Position numbers and translations under genes: made by a program
NCBI RefSeq assembly: GCF_000524195.1
Contig: NW_020170387.1
Coordinates: 1,648,021-1,712,020, forward strand
Direction of reading: 5' to 3'
DNA from: Echinococcus granulosus
Taxonomy: Eukaryota > Platyhelminthes > Cestoda > Cyclophyllidea > Taeniidae
Length of the DNA: 64,000 nt
Notes under the pieces: model-generated
What the model was told of the DNA's origin: nothing
The model's database searches: none
The model's input: the letters and a program-made list of their open reading frames with translations, nothing else
In this document: piece by piece, positions 27,701-36,400 of the stretch
How positions within the stretch are numbered: position 1 is the stretch's first letter
Layout: every line of letters begins with the position of its first letter

Positions 27701-30700
27701 ATATATGGGAAAGTTGTAATATAATCTAAAAATATATCTACACTTTTGATATTCCTTCATGTTAGTTGCTTATTAATTCCCCATTATTGCCACCCTCCAT
27801 ATTTTCATGTTGCAACCCCTTCTGATATTGCATGAAAAACCTTACTTTAATTCGTTTTCAAACACCGATAGTTACCACTTCCAGTGAATTTGGGAACCAA
27901 AATCGTCAACTGTATTTGCATTTTGCATTGCTGAACAAAAGCTAGGCTTCCTTTTTCTCATAATAGCTATCGTAAGCTAAAATATTTTCAAGGAAATGAG
28001 GATTAAGAGTATGAAACTGCTTTGCCTTGTAGGGTCCAGTGGAAGCCACTTCAATGAAGTCCATCAAGTCTACGTGGGTTGTGATCCCACATTAATATCT
28101 GCGAGTGTAGCAAACTACGTTGGGCCAACCTTCGTCGGCCACATTAGTGGTAAGTCCTCTGCAAGCACAAAGTTTTCTATTTTTAACTAGGCGTCAACGT
28201 GAATGGGGTCTTTCTGGCGGACCTTCTTATGGGAGAAATCATTAGTGGCATCTTCTACAAGGATGGGAAGGATATTTTAATTGATCCAACCTTCACTCCA
28301 AAGGTCCGACAAATAGCAAACTTGTAAGCACTTTTTGTTTCAAAGTTGAGAGCTTCGTATTCAGTAGTGTTATCTGAAAGCAGCAAATTAACCACGCAGA
28401 ATATAAGACAATGTTTTTATTTAGTTATTGATATGGATTTCTTTGTCTGCCAACATGAAATTCGTAGGATGTGTAATTAAAAATTTCTGACATTACAGTT
28501 GAAATAATCGACACCTTTTACTTCTAATCTCAGCTGCTATGTTCACCACGGCTTTAGCCACTGTTGATAGGGAAGATTTTTTTTACCTAAAATTTGTGTT
28601 TTATCTTTTAGACCCGCGAACGACATGGGAGCTGAACAGGTTAGATGACACATATTTACAATCCTAATATAGGTACTTACTGAAACAATAGAGGCAAAAT
28701 TTAGGGATCTTAATTGACCTAACGATTTATTCATAATCAATTTGTCTACATTTATGGAACAACTAAGATTTAGATTTCAAAGAAAATTTATAATTAGTAA
28801 AATACTGCCTTCAAAAAGCCATCTCCTTTTAATGTTTCAACATCATCATTAAAGCCATATCTGACCTCCTCAAAACCGCTCACTCCCTTGGTGGTGGCAA
28901 AGCCTAACTGCTTTGAGAGTGACACTGCTTTCAAAAGCAAGGTGGCCAATTGCAAGCCAGTCAACCCGAATGGAATTGTTGTTCCAAAATGGAACCTCCC
29001 TTTGCCTAACGAACCAAGTTCAACATCGTTAAAAGGCAACGCTTGGAATTTACACCAGTATGTTCATCAAACATAGCTAGTGCACTTTATTTTACAGATC
29101 ATTAGTGTGTTTGCATGGCTTAAAATACTGTTAAAAATCGCTGATACTGCCAAACAAGTTGTTTTTAAAGTAATTAATCATTTTACCTAATATGCCTGAA
29201 ATGTTGCCTAATTAAAATACACTTTAGAAGTATTTAAATGGTAGCTCACAATTTAAAATACTACTATGTGCTCTTCAATGGTCATACGAAGATGAAGTGA
29301 CATCAACACTTCAAATGCCAAATCTGGCATCAAATGTCATTTCTCGTCAAAATATGTGAGCTGTCAGGAACAACATTATTTTAATTTGAAGCTTTAATTA
29401 ATTGCAGTGTGCTTGTGCTGACAGAAAATGTTCTACTCATAAGTACCAATGAAATATTTACGTCGTTGGGCAAGAACAAACCGTCTCCAAGATGGTTTGA
29501 TACAAGTTTAAAGATAAGTGATGTTCCAATTAAGGGCTGATTCAATCACAATTGGTTCCATAGAAGTCTAGTTCTTCTTTATTACCAGTAAAAATCGTAG
29601 CTCATCTTTAGACAATAAAGTTAATCACTCAAATTTGAACGCACTGCACAAATACCCACAGAATGCTGTCAAGCTGCTTTTCCGGTTAGGACCTCTGGGA
29701 GTAAAGTTATTAGCGGGGGTTAAAGCCTTATTCGGTCCTGTGTTGAATTGCGTGTCCAGTGAATTAGACGTCGGGACCATCCAAATAGTCAATCCCAAAC
29801 ATAAAGCTGGAAGCCTTATACTTCTGCGTACATGAAGACCACATTAAGCGACTACTTTTTCGGCGCAAAAGTAGATATTACTTTGAATATAATACTTCAG
29901 TCTTTGTAATCAATCCTATCAGTCCATAATGTTTCTTGCAAAAGCTGATCAAACTAATAATACCAATCGCTTCCCGAACGATGAAGAATCAGTAGTCATA
30001 TGCCTTAAGCTTACACATTTCTGATGGAATGCTTGAAACGATATAATTTTAATATCGAAATAATCTTACTGGAAGAGATTCAACCCGTTTTTAACACAGC
30101 TATGCCTGTAGCTCGGTGTAAAGTATATTAAAGTTTTAGTTTTCTCTACTTTTCGCTCATTAAAAAACGTGTATATTTGAGGCTTGTAAAAGTAAGTCAT
30201 TAGGTTTTATAAGTACATTTCCAAAAAATGCTTGATCACAGACTCATTTCTTATTTGAATAGTATTGGCTCTTTCTTAAAAAAGTCGAACCGGGTTTTCA
30301 TTCAAATTAACTCAACCATGACAACGCCAGTAGTGAAAAATCTTTACACATTTAAACATCTACTGAGTCTATCCCGTCGCGTAATGTTTCGATTATATTT
30401 TTTAATGCAGCGGGGAAATAAGTAATGTTACTTTTAGAATCAAACTGTAGTAATCAAAATGACACAGATCTCATGATTGAAGATAAGTGCGCATGTGTCT
30501 TGAAAGGGCAGTTCACCGACATCGAATAAATTTCTTCCCAGTGGAAGTGGGTGCGCAAAAGCTCTAAAACTCTTTCTGTGACAGTGCCATTTTTATCTTC
30601 ACCTTCTCTAACAACTTTTTACCTCAAATAAGTCACCTAACAATATCAGGTGGTATAGTAAACTCCAACAATTCTTAAAGTAAACGAGCTGGAAGTGCAA

Positions 30701-31946
30701 TTTGAATACGTCCCTGTGTTTCTCACCTAAAATTCTTTTTAAAAACATTTAAAAAACCACAAAAAAAGTATAATTGACCTCACTTAATCCACAAGACAGT
30801 TTCACGGCTGTTAATGTAGAGAGTAAAACCCAAATATTTTCTTTTTAGTAATTATCGGTTTGAAGTTGAAAAGTGTAATGAACACACGTACTAACGTCAG
30901 TGCTATACCAAAATGCACCAAATTTTGAATGAAATCCCTACAAATTCCGGTGTTTTCAAGCATTTATCACTGTGCATTACATAATTTCAACACCTTAATC
31001 ATTTACACGGGCTGATCATTGGGAGTTAATGTGTGAACATTGGGTTAATTACGTGTTATTCAACCCAGTAGTTCAAAGTAACTTTGCTGGTCAAATGCCT
31101 TATTTAACTACATGGATTTGTACGTTGTACCGCTGATATTATTTTACTTTAAAAAAAAACACAAGTAAACGTGCTGAGAGGGTGATAAGGGAAACGAAAT
31201 GTAAACTGCATGAATAAACCTTTAAAATCGTTCTAAATATATGAAAACTAAGTTTATTACGAATGGAGTGGCTATGTTTAATGCCAAAATAATTGCATCT
31301 CTTGCACTTCTTGTGAATGTTGGTTTTATCATCTATTTTGGATATTTTTAATGTATTAATAGGCCAAATGCTAAAACTGCTACAAAAATGAGGTTTTATG
31401 TTAAATTAATAACTCTGCGTATTACCATTTCCAAATGATTTCAGGAGCATGACTCAACACCACCAAGCTCCGGCGATTGCAGACACAAGCAGTGCTGACA
31501 TCGGCGGCAAATTATACCCCTCAGAGTCTAAGGAAATTTTCCCACCTTGGAGCCACGACCGAGCACCTCAAGACGATGCTAATCGGTTGAACGGCGTAGA
31601 TAACAGTGCCAGTCTCGAGCAGCTCTCCGAAGCAGAAAAGAATGGTCAAGTGGAAATTACAAGTTTTCTTCCTTCCCTCAACACCTGGCTTCTTTTAGCC
31701 GGTTTTGGCACTACACTCCTTCTTATAGCCTTAATTATTGGCTATGTCGTTCATAAATTCCGCCGGCGAAATGAGGGTTCCTATAACGTGGAGGAAAATA
31801 GGATATTCATAAATCGGCGCTCAACTTCAACACTTGCGCCGACACCACTTTTGTCTCCCTCTCTAGAAACAGCAACCGAACTAGTCCCTCTTCGAAGATG
31901 CACTCCGGTAGAAATCGAATTCCCAAATAAAGAGTGGTATGTATAG
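1..31946 (+). CDS. neurexin (alpha type), 5'-partial, 19 exons
   Basis: Presynaptic adhesion receptor: its LG domains bind neuroligin-type and other partners outside the cell and its C-terminus binds PDZ scaffolds. Exons 1-729, 10052-10189, 10578-10765, 11016-11174, 11545-12161, 14009-14355, 16731-16957, 20730-20838, 22658-23046, 23722-23886, 24750-24892, 25118-25464, 25828-26021, 27176-27347, 28033-28149, 28191-28323, 28612-28639, 28819-29057 and 31445-31946 join with matching phases into 1646 codons without a stop. The order is LG1-EGF-LG2-LG3-EGF-LG4-LG5-EGF-LG6, then stalk, transmembrane helix and tail. The tail keeps the neurexin signature after the helix (RRRNEGSYNVEENR, compare RNRDEGSY in vertebrates) and ends NKEWYV, a PDZ ligand. 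Signal peptide and true start lie upstream of the window. Family assignment is firm; the weakest joins are the donor at 12161 and the acceptor at 28819. Confidence 0.93.
730..9599. other. first neurexin intron in the window, no gene seen
   Basis: About 8.9 kb of AT-rich sequence. Only short random-looking open frames on both strands, no RNA gene, no repeat family. Contains the hairpin at 8111-8130. Confidence 0.6.
8111..8130. repeat. inverted repeat, 8-bp stem and 4-nt loop
   Basis: CATTCATC and GATGAATG around CTTT form a perfect hairpin inside the first neurexin intron. No following T-run or other context points to a function. Confidence 0.7.
9600..9879 (+). promoter_or_regulatory. putative internal promoter before the signal-peptide exon
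   Basis: A GC- and CpG-richer patch in an AT-rich intron. It holds TATAAAAG at 9603-9610, a second TATTTAA at 9838-9844, CCAAT at 9721-9725, inverted CCAAT (ATTGG) at 9648-9652 and 9735-9739, and a GCGCGCG run at 9641. The reverse strand is also open (9618-9971), with no recognisable product. Confidence 0.3.
9880..9973 (+). CDS. possible alternative first exon of neurexin: signal peptide
   Basis: The ATG at 9880 opens with MKSRWK, a hydrophobic core (YIFLHVFIFVHI) and small or cysteine residues (SRCLC), a textbook secretion signal. A donor GTAGAC follows codon ...DDTLM and leaves phase 1, exactly as the LG2 exon at 10052 requires, across a 78-bp intron. Even unspliced, the frame reads straight into LG2. 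The product would be a neurexin without LG1 and the first EGF. This is inference from sequence; a chance signal-like ORF is the alternative. Confidence 0.45.
10052..10189 (+). CDS. neurexin exon: start of LG2
   Basis: The acceptor follows a pyrimidine tract (tttttgtctgcctttag) and the donor is GTGAGT. The segment (PNLVFGEKTW, SRVLIHFKTRESNAVIVLA) is the first beta-sheet of LG2. Its phase fits the exon ending at 729. The same frame is also open upstream to an ATG at 9880, see the alternative first exon. Confidence 0.88.
10578..10765 (+). CDS. neurexin exon: LG2 middle
   Basis: Follows acceptor caattctag and ends before GTATGC. Encodes EAFIVLLLNGSIHFRLW and DGTWHHLSFSYS, the W-H strand shared by all LG domains. 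Phase 1 in, phase 0 out. Confidence 0.88.
11016..11174 (+). CDS. neurexin exon: LG2 end
   Basis: Phase 0 at both ends, donor GTAAGT. Encodes EVDGDRQTFEIP, then LYFGSLAP and NIRNFIGCFKH, the closing glycine-cysteine strand of LG2. Too short and start-less to appear as an ORF on its own; found by reading on from the preceding exon. Confidence 0.88.
11545..12161 (+). CDS. neurexin exon: LG2-LG3 linker and most of LG3
   Basis: Acceptor atactttctttcag. It starts with the tail of LG2 (IFYRSRKDFVDLIDLVKDNS), has a linker with two cysteines, and runs into LG3 (ITFVRPGGYLRS, GNITFKIRTLKTNCLLLFSS, FSAELREGYLVFLLNTGSG). Two donors are possible, GTACGG after 12161 and GTAATC after 12166. Only 12161 keeps the frame into the exon at 14009, restoring a Lys-Tyr codon pair, so I chose it. 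Confidence 0.85.
12162..14008. other. neurexin intron, no gene seen
   Basis: 1.85 kb AT-rich intron inside LG3. Open frames of 60-64 codons at 13143-13433 on both strands show no family features. Confidence 0.6.
14009..14355 (+). CDS. neurexin exon: LG3 end and second EGF
   Basis: Begins at acceptor gatggtttag. Encodes LNGYLYVGGLPEELR and DFVGCLGALSVDGESLDL, closing LG3. A six-cysteine EGF module follows (ENPCGSGKC, EPLCDC, VKNQC). Donor GTGTGG, phase 1. GC content is visibly higher than in the flanking introns. Confidence 0.9.
14356..16730. other. neurexin intron, no gene seen
   Basis: 2.4 kb intron between the second EGF and LG4. Short open frames around 15684-16129 on both strands lack splice-phase fit and recognisable motifs. 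Confidence 0.6.
16731..16957 (+). CDS. neurexin exon: LG4 first half
   Basis: Acceptor tcgcattctag, donor GTAAGG, phase 1 to 0. Encodes ILTFDGFQGIGVRL, SLVLRLQTFQKNALLFES and RFGIEISNEQIVVFYNLG, the opening strands of LG4. The loop that in other neurexins holds a cysteine pair (DCIRINC) is missing at this junction. Confidence 0.87.
16958..20729. other. neurexin intron, GC-richer patch at 17355-17450
   Basis: 3.8 kb intron inside LG4. A patch at 17355-17450 has exon-like GC and a frame reading CCGRTISCNGD, faintly like the DCIRINCN loop that LG4 otherwise lacks here, but a stop precedes any usable donor. A TATG repeat lies at 18634-18651. Confidence 0.5.
18634..18651. repeat. (TGTA)n microsatellite
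   Basis: About four tandem TGTA units in the LG4 intron of neurexin. Confidence 0.8.
20730..20838 (+). CDS. neurexin exon: LG4 W-H strand
   Basis: 109 bases between acceptor caattgtag and donor GTAAGG, phase 0 to 1. It reads KIDSNGGWHTLQILRRSKR and then LDVSVDNF, matching the LG4 strand NDNEWHTVRVVRRGKSL of vertebrate neurexins. Isolated by a 3.8-kb and a 1.8-kb intron, it is easily missed by ORF calling. Confidence 0.87.
20839..22657. other. neurexin intron, no gene seen
   Basis: 1.8 kb intron. A 107-codon frame at 22244-22567 has no recognisable domain and no phase fit with LG4. Confidence 0.6.
22658..23046 (+). CDS. neurexin exon: LG4 end and start of LG5
   Basis: Acceptor gccatttgtag, donor GTAGGT, phase 1 to 0. 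DAFIGRLSQFKLNGLDII closes LG4. The linker and MEYTLRLEACLSIRLSLKTSM open LG5. Phases match both neighbours. Confidence 0.88.
23047..24749. other. two neurexin introns around the 23722 exon
   Basis: Introns of 675 and 863 bp. Nothing beyond AT-rich sequence; the frame at 23200-23418 does not resemble LG5 and is not phase-compatible. Confidence 0.6.
23722..23886 (+). CDS. neurexin exon: LG5 core
   Basis: Phase 0 at both ends, donor GTAAGT. Encodes NGIILAATNLKEDFMGLEIV and HLNNTQWHDIQ, the strands that in vertebrate LG5 read [20 protein letters not shown] and NDNQWHNVVI. Confidence 0.88.
24750..24892 (+). CDS. neurexin exon: LG5 third segment
   Basis: Acceptor ccctgctttag, donor GTACGC, phase 0 to 2. 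Encodes TFTLDIELDGEKLTPLG and AFERLFLGGLPIE, the strand before the conserved G-G-L-P turn of LG domains. Confidence 0.87.
25118..25464 (+). CDS. neurexin exon: LG5 end and third EGF
   Basis: Acceptor ataattttag, donor GTATGC, phase 2 to 1. DGCLADVEI closes LG5. The linker is followed by a canonical six-cysteine EGF (QCRPGVCGFGGRC, YFCDCIMSGFRGQVC), close to the third EGF of alpha-neurexins. Confidence 0.9.
25828..26021 (+). CDS. neurexin exon: LG6 first segment
   Basis: Acceptor attatttatag, donor GTAAGT, phase 1 to 0. CAIFEFSP, DTISFGIQT and LDFLRFELV correspond to LILYTWP, DRLAVGFST and GDFLQLHIEQG of vertebrate LG6, the neuroligin-binding domain. Confidence 0.87.
26022..27175. other. neurexin intron, no gene seen
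   Basis: 1.15 kb intron within LG6. Overlapping open frames on both strands at 26043-26363 are judged chance. Confidence 0.6.
27176..27347 (+). CDS. neurexin exon: LG6 second segment
   Basis: Acceptor ttacatccgtag, donor GTATGG, phase 0 to 1. LRLTYNMGSG, VDGLFHVVRVIRNN and YLQLQVD match VVFNIGTVD, NDGKYHVVRFTRNGG and TLQVDN of vertebrate LG6. Confidence 0.88.
28033..28149 (+). CDS. neurexin exon: LG6 third segment
   Basis: Acceptor tgccttgtag, donor GTAAGT, phase 1 to 1. HQVYVGCDP and GPTFVGHIS match the final LG strands (IAIGG, LFQGQLSG). A 41-bp intron separates it from the next exon. Confidence 0.85.
28191..28323 (+). CDS. neurexin exon: LG6 end
   Basis: Acceptor atttttaactag, donor GTAAGC, phase 1 to 2. 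Encodes the last LG6 strands (SGIFYKDGKDILID, compare SGLYYDGLKVLNM in vertebrates) and the first linker residues. Confidence 0.83.
28612..28639 (+). CDS. neurexin 28-nt micro-exon in the stalk
   Basis: 28 bases between acceptor tttatcttttag and donor GTTAGA encode PANDMGAEQ. It takes phase 2 from the exon before and delivers phase 0, exactly what the next stalk exon needs. It aligns loosely with the AAENNP.. stretch after LG6 in vertebrates. Inferred from phase and position only; skipping it leaves the neighbours joinable in frame only if a different acceptor is used. Confidence 0.55.
28819..29057 (+). CDS. neurexin stalk exon with cysteine loop
   Basis: An open Ser/Thr/Pro-rich frame ending before donor GTATGT with phase 2, as the membrane exon needs. 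It holds an N-glycosylation site (NVS) and a cysteine pair (codons at 28909 and 28951) like the stalk cysteine loop of vertebrate neurexins, though with wider spacing. The acceptor could instead be at 28854, also phase 0 and with a better pyrimidine tract. GC content exceeds the flanks. The reverse strand is open here too (28794-29039), which I read as a shadow. Confidence 0.6.
29058..31444. other. neurexin intron between stalk and membrane exons
   Basis: 2.4 kb. A 66-codon frame at 29635-29835 is hydrophobic and Lys-rich but has no convincing splice sites in the needed phase. Alternative stalk exons cannot be excluded. Confidence 0.5.
31445..31946 (+). CDS. neurexin last exon: membrane helix and PDZ-binding tail
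   Basis: Acceptor ccaaatgatttcag. About 75 residues of acidic and polar stalk precede a hydrophobic helix (about 31683-31751, LLLAGFGTTLLLIALIIGYVV) with a basic stop-transfer HKFRRR. The tail then carries NEGSYNVEENRIFINRRS and ends EIEFPNKEWYV before TAG. Both the juxtamembrane motif and the end are diagnostic of neurexins; Trp replaces the first Tyr of the usual EYYV. Confidence 0.95.
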
Positions 31947-32290
31947 TATTTATGTCTAAGAGATTTTTCAGACTCCACATTGTGCACTATTCCAGCTGCA
32001 GAATTCCAGTGAACAAGCCATAAATCCTTGTATATATTATCTATATCGAACCCGTGTGATAGACTCCAAATGTTGGGATAGAGAAAGTATTACCACTAAA
32101 TCAGTTTTTTGTATTTTCTGTGTGTATTTTCCGCTCTGCCTCCCTTCCACCACTGGTGAACGAAATTCCCCTCTGAAAAAATCTACCTCTTCCTCAACGC
32201 AGAGCATTTGCTTATGTATGTATGAAATCATCTAAAAAGCAATCACTCGCTATTAGTATTTGCCATTGAATAAAGATTTTATGATAAAAG
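31947..32290 (+). terminator. neurexin 3' UTR with poly(A) signal
   Basis: AATAAA at 32269-32274, about 320 bases after the neurexin stop, is the first canonical signal downstream. Cleavage would be expected within some 30 bases. Confidence 0.6.
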
Positions 32291-33410
32291 GCATTTTTCA
32301 CCTTAAACTATTGCGGGTCATGCAAAGTAAAGGGAGTTAAATCAGGCTGTCTTTCGAATTCTTGTACCACAGATCTAATGTCTCAAAAATTGGGACTATT
32401 AAAAAAAATGTCTATCAGGCCTGTGATTGTATTGTCATGGGCACATGCAAAGCCTAGAATTTGGCCAAATCCGAATGTTTGGCGGTGGATTTTACTAGTG
32501 GATAAAATTATAAGTAAAGATGTTCCTCAGTTATTTTGGCATTTAAACTCGTTTCTGTGTAAATACTAAATTCTTGATTCTCTTACTGTGGTGCACTTTT
32601 GATTTGCTCATTTGAATGCATTTGGAGTGAAAATAAGCAAAACAATTATTCAGTAATGCAACATTCACTTTTACGCAAATTGCTGCTGAATCTTATTATA
32701 ACAAGAAGCAGAAATCTGTCTTAGTAACTTTTTCATTGACAATGTAGCAAAACGCACACATCTCGGAAATAAATAAAACATACGTAATATTTTTCAGTTT
32801 TTAGACAATGCGCGGTATACAAAATAGACCGAAAAAGAGTAAATGCACTAATTCCCCCTCAACCCTTTCGAGCACCTGAAATAATTCCTAAAAACACCGT
32901 GCATGTAAAGTTGAGAAAATTTTACTCTCGAACGCGTCCCTACGTAATGCCATGTTCAAAAAACTAAGTGCGAGATTATATCAATCTTCACGATTATTTT
33001 TCTGGCTTGAAGAACTTTTTATAACACCTTCCCCGTTTAACGTGGGAGTAGGGAATTAAGTGCCACATCCCCTGCTCCTACCAAACACTGTGTATTCGTA
33101 AATGTTCTACTATTCAAAAGCATAAGTCTTGACAAAAGAAAGCATCAGAGGCAGAATGCAAATTTTGTTTAAATTTGTGCCGAGAAACAAACAAAAGAAT
33201 ATGTACGAGTATTCTGATTATTTATTAAGCTACTAAGTAGAGTTTGGTATATTGCTGGACATTAATTCGATAAGGTTAAGACATCATTAAAGTTTACTAA
33301 AAAAAGCATTGCAACGTAGAAAAATGGTATGTCCTTATTTTCCACGTAATTTCTATGATGAGTTGCTCATGCAAAAGGGCTACAAATTTAGTTTTTATGT
33401 CTACACATAA
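32291..33410. other. intergenic stretch after neurexin
   Basis: AT-rich. A 55-codon frame without a start (about 32803-32966) follows a good acceptor-like tract and reads ALIPPQPFRAPEIIPKNTVH, which looks exon-like. It fits no neighbour and is left unassigned. Confidence 0.4.
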
Positions 33411-33498
33411 ATGGGTGAGTCAAGAACGCCAAACCGCGAGGATATGGACGCTTGGGATGATGATTTCCGTTTTGGTCCATGTTCAGATATCACGATTG
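33411..33498 (+). CDS. candidate first exon of the unrecognised + gene
   Basis: ATG in good context (taaATGG), 29 acidic codons (MGESRTPNRED, DAWDDDFRFGPC), higher GC than the flanks, then donor GTATAT in phase 1. A longer open frame overlaps in another reading frame (33355-33708) but looks random. No family recognised. Confidence 0.3.
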
Positions 33499-36400
33499 GT
33501 ATATAGTTATGTCAATGAGGGCAGCATGATCTTATTTTGGGGAGTATTAAAGCTATTTAATGTTGCCATTCTTCTTTATCCCAATTTATGTCTTTTATTT
33601 TGTTTATTTTGCCCATGGTATCCATTGTTTTCTGCAGTATGCAGTAACAAAAACTGCTGGATTATATTGCATCATGGTAAAGTAATTAACCAAGGACTTC
33701 ACCAATAGTCTCTACATTAAAGTGGAGAATTGTTCTAATTATTGTCATTATTTGCCGGCAAGTTCAAATCAATGCATTTTCACTGTTAAAAAATAATCTG
33801 GCTTCATTGGTTTTGAATGTTTCAGAATTGAACAGTCACCTTAACTATGACTAATTTACTGATGAACCCCTATCATCCCACTTTAGTAGTAGGGCTCGTA
33901 ATTATTTTTAGCTCATCTGTTGCCATAGCCGAACTATGGTCGGAAAAAGCAAATATTTCTTAAAATTAATGTGCACTCTACTTACTAAGACTGAAACTAC
34001 ATTGGATCTTTATTTGGTGTTTAAGAAAATGCTATCGGCAGACTATAAACTAGTCGATGACCATTGAGAAAACTAGATCAAAAGGATGAACTGAAACCAT
34101 CGTTAAAGATAATCAAGGTCTAATAAAAATCAAATTACTTTGAACAACTTCTTGAAATATTTTAGTCATTGAAACCACTGCCTTTATCACCTGTGGTTAT
34201 TTCCTAACAGGATTTACTTCTGTTGAAAACAGTAGCGCAATGAAGCACTTTGTCTCTAAAAGTAAAAATCCAGACCGGGCCACCTCTTTTCTTTCTCACC
34301 TTTATTTTTTAGTCGGTATTGTATTTCTCACGTATTTATACGATGCCAAGAAAGTGTGAGAGTCATCACCTAAAGAATCATGAGAAAATTATGGAGACTA
34401 GGGGTTAGGGATTATTATTCCCCTCTCTCAGCTTGACTAAAGGGCACATATCTTCCCGCAGGTAAGTACAAATTACAAAATCTGGTGCTGTCTTGCAAGA
34501 ACAAGACTATCACGACCAATTGATTAATCTTGGCTGTTTTCAAATGTTTTTGCGCGTGTTTAAGTCATATTATACCGAGTGGATAGATGTCAGCCATAAT
34601 TACTTGATCTTCAACAAGTGAACATTTCCCAGTGAACAGTGGGGTCGGCGGTCTATCACAGCAAAGTGGGTATGGTCCTCTGGGGTTAAAGTGGCGCCTT
34701 GAAAGTGTGAACAGATCAATTCACTGACAAAACCAAATCGTTTAAGCTATATGTATAGGCAGGGCGTTCCACTATACGAATTTTGCGAGAAGCTTCTGCC
34801 TCTTCTGAATTGCAATGAACTCGAGCCCTAAATCCAACAAGCTTAAAATCACAATTCTCGGGTTCAGCAGTCACTTTATAAAGAACTAAAATGATAAAAA
34901 ATACTGCAGAGCAAATCAAAGCGTACCAAACGGATTCAATGGTATTTATTTGTATTTTACGATGCGCATAAATAACTGCGTGCTTCTAAAGGATTCTAGA
35001 AGTAGCGAAAGGCCAGTGCCGCAGTCCATACCAAAAACTGAACTAAATTTTGCTCACCAGTCTCAAAAAACAGCATGTAATTTATTTGCGGCTCAATTTG
35101 CACGTATAGTAGTGAATCATACCGTCTAAAAGGACATTTCATATTAGGCTATTGTAAATTTATGCAAAGTTTTGTATGAGTTTAATCAGCAAAGCTGGTA
35201 CAGCATGTCGAAGCAGCATGCTATCCAAGCTTACCTAAGATGGAGTAATTTGGGCAACTTATTGAGGTAGCATGCCTTACTCATTGCTCTGTGATGTCCT
35301 TATTCTCCATTAAAACACAAGTTCAATTATGCTGACTTTTGTTTTCCACCCATACTTTATGTTGTCTCATCTGCTGTTCTAGCTTGCCACTTTTAACTAC
35401 AGTTGAGGAAGTTGGCGATTCTTGTCAAACAAACACCGTGGTAAACGCAATAAATGCACAAGTTTTGGCTGTTAAATATTTCAAACTTTACACAGTCTAC
35501 TGCCTGCATACCCTAGTATATGGTTGGTAGTGTGATATTTTTAAATTAAAATGATACGAATATAGGGCCGTTAAATGATCATTTTGATGATATCATTGTA
35601 AGTAAGTATCAGACGAATCTCTTTTTTACATATATAACCTAAATACCAATGTCAAATATCTAAAAATTTAATTTGTAACATCTGCTACCTAAAATTTGTA
35701 CTTGGTGATTTGCTTCTTTCCTTTTCCTAAGTAAATGCATTAAATTATGAGGATGACTGTGCCTCCAACCAGATAGAAAATGGACTGTTAGGCCTCAGAT
35801 GGAGAAGAATATATGCTTTCTGTTTACAAGAGTGAAAATGCGCGTGCAGAAAATGTTGTCGTTATACTTACTAGCTCCTTGTTTAGGGCTAGCGGTTTTG
35901 TTACATTAAATACTGAATGAATTAGAAATCTAGTAATTTTCTTAGGTGATACACTAGAACTCGAATGCTATAAACCTAAGCAATGTGTCCTTTTGTGATC
36001 TCATTAACAGAGTTTTCAAAAGTGTACATAGATGCCATTTCATTATATAGCATTGCATGTTGCTTTTGATTGATTATAGAGCCCCAAAACTTCCCCGGGG
36101 ACGAAAGAGGTCATAATACTTGGGCAGAAAATGTATTGCCGAAGTACAGAAGTACAATCACTGAGCCTTATTTGCCTGTAAACTAAAACGAGGAGTTAAG
36201 CAATCAGAGCACTAAATAAGCACGATTAGCACAAATTAAATACCACGAAACACCACGTTCGTATATTCTCCCCAAAGTGCCACCAAGTAAATCACTAAAG
36301 TTGCTTTAATAAGTCAATTTCCAGTCAAACAGTCGACAGATTTTATTTGTTTATTTTGCGCATAAGTGTTCGGACATTTGCCCATTTATTCTTTGCATAT

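Noticed and set aside
28794..29039. 81-codon reverse frame over the stalk exon
   Set aside because: The + strand reading fits neurexin phases and composition; the reverse frame is codon-aligned with it and therefore stop-poor.
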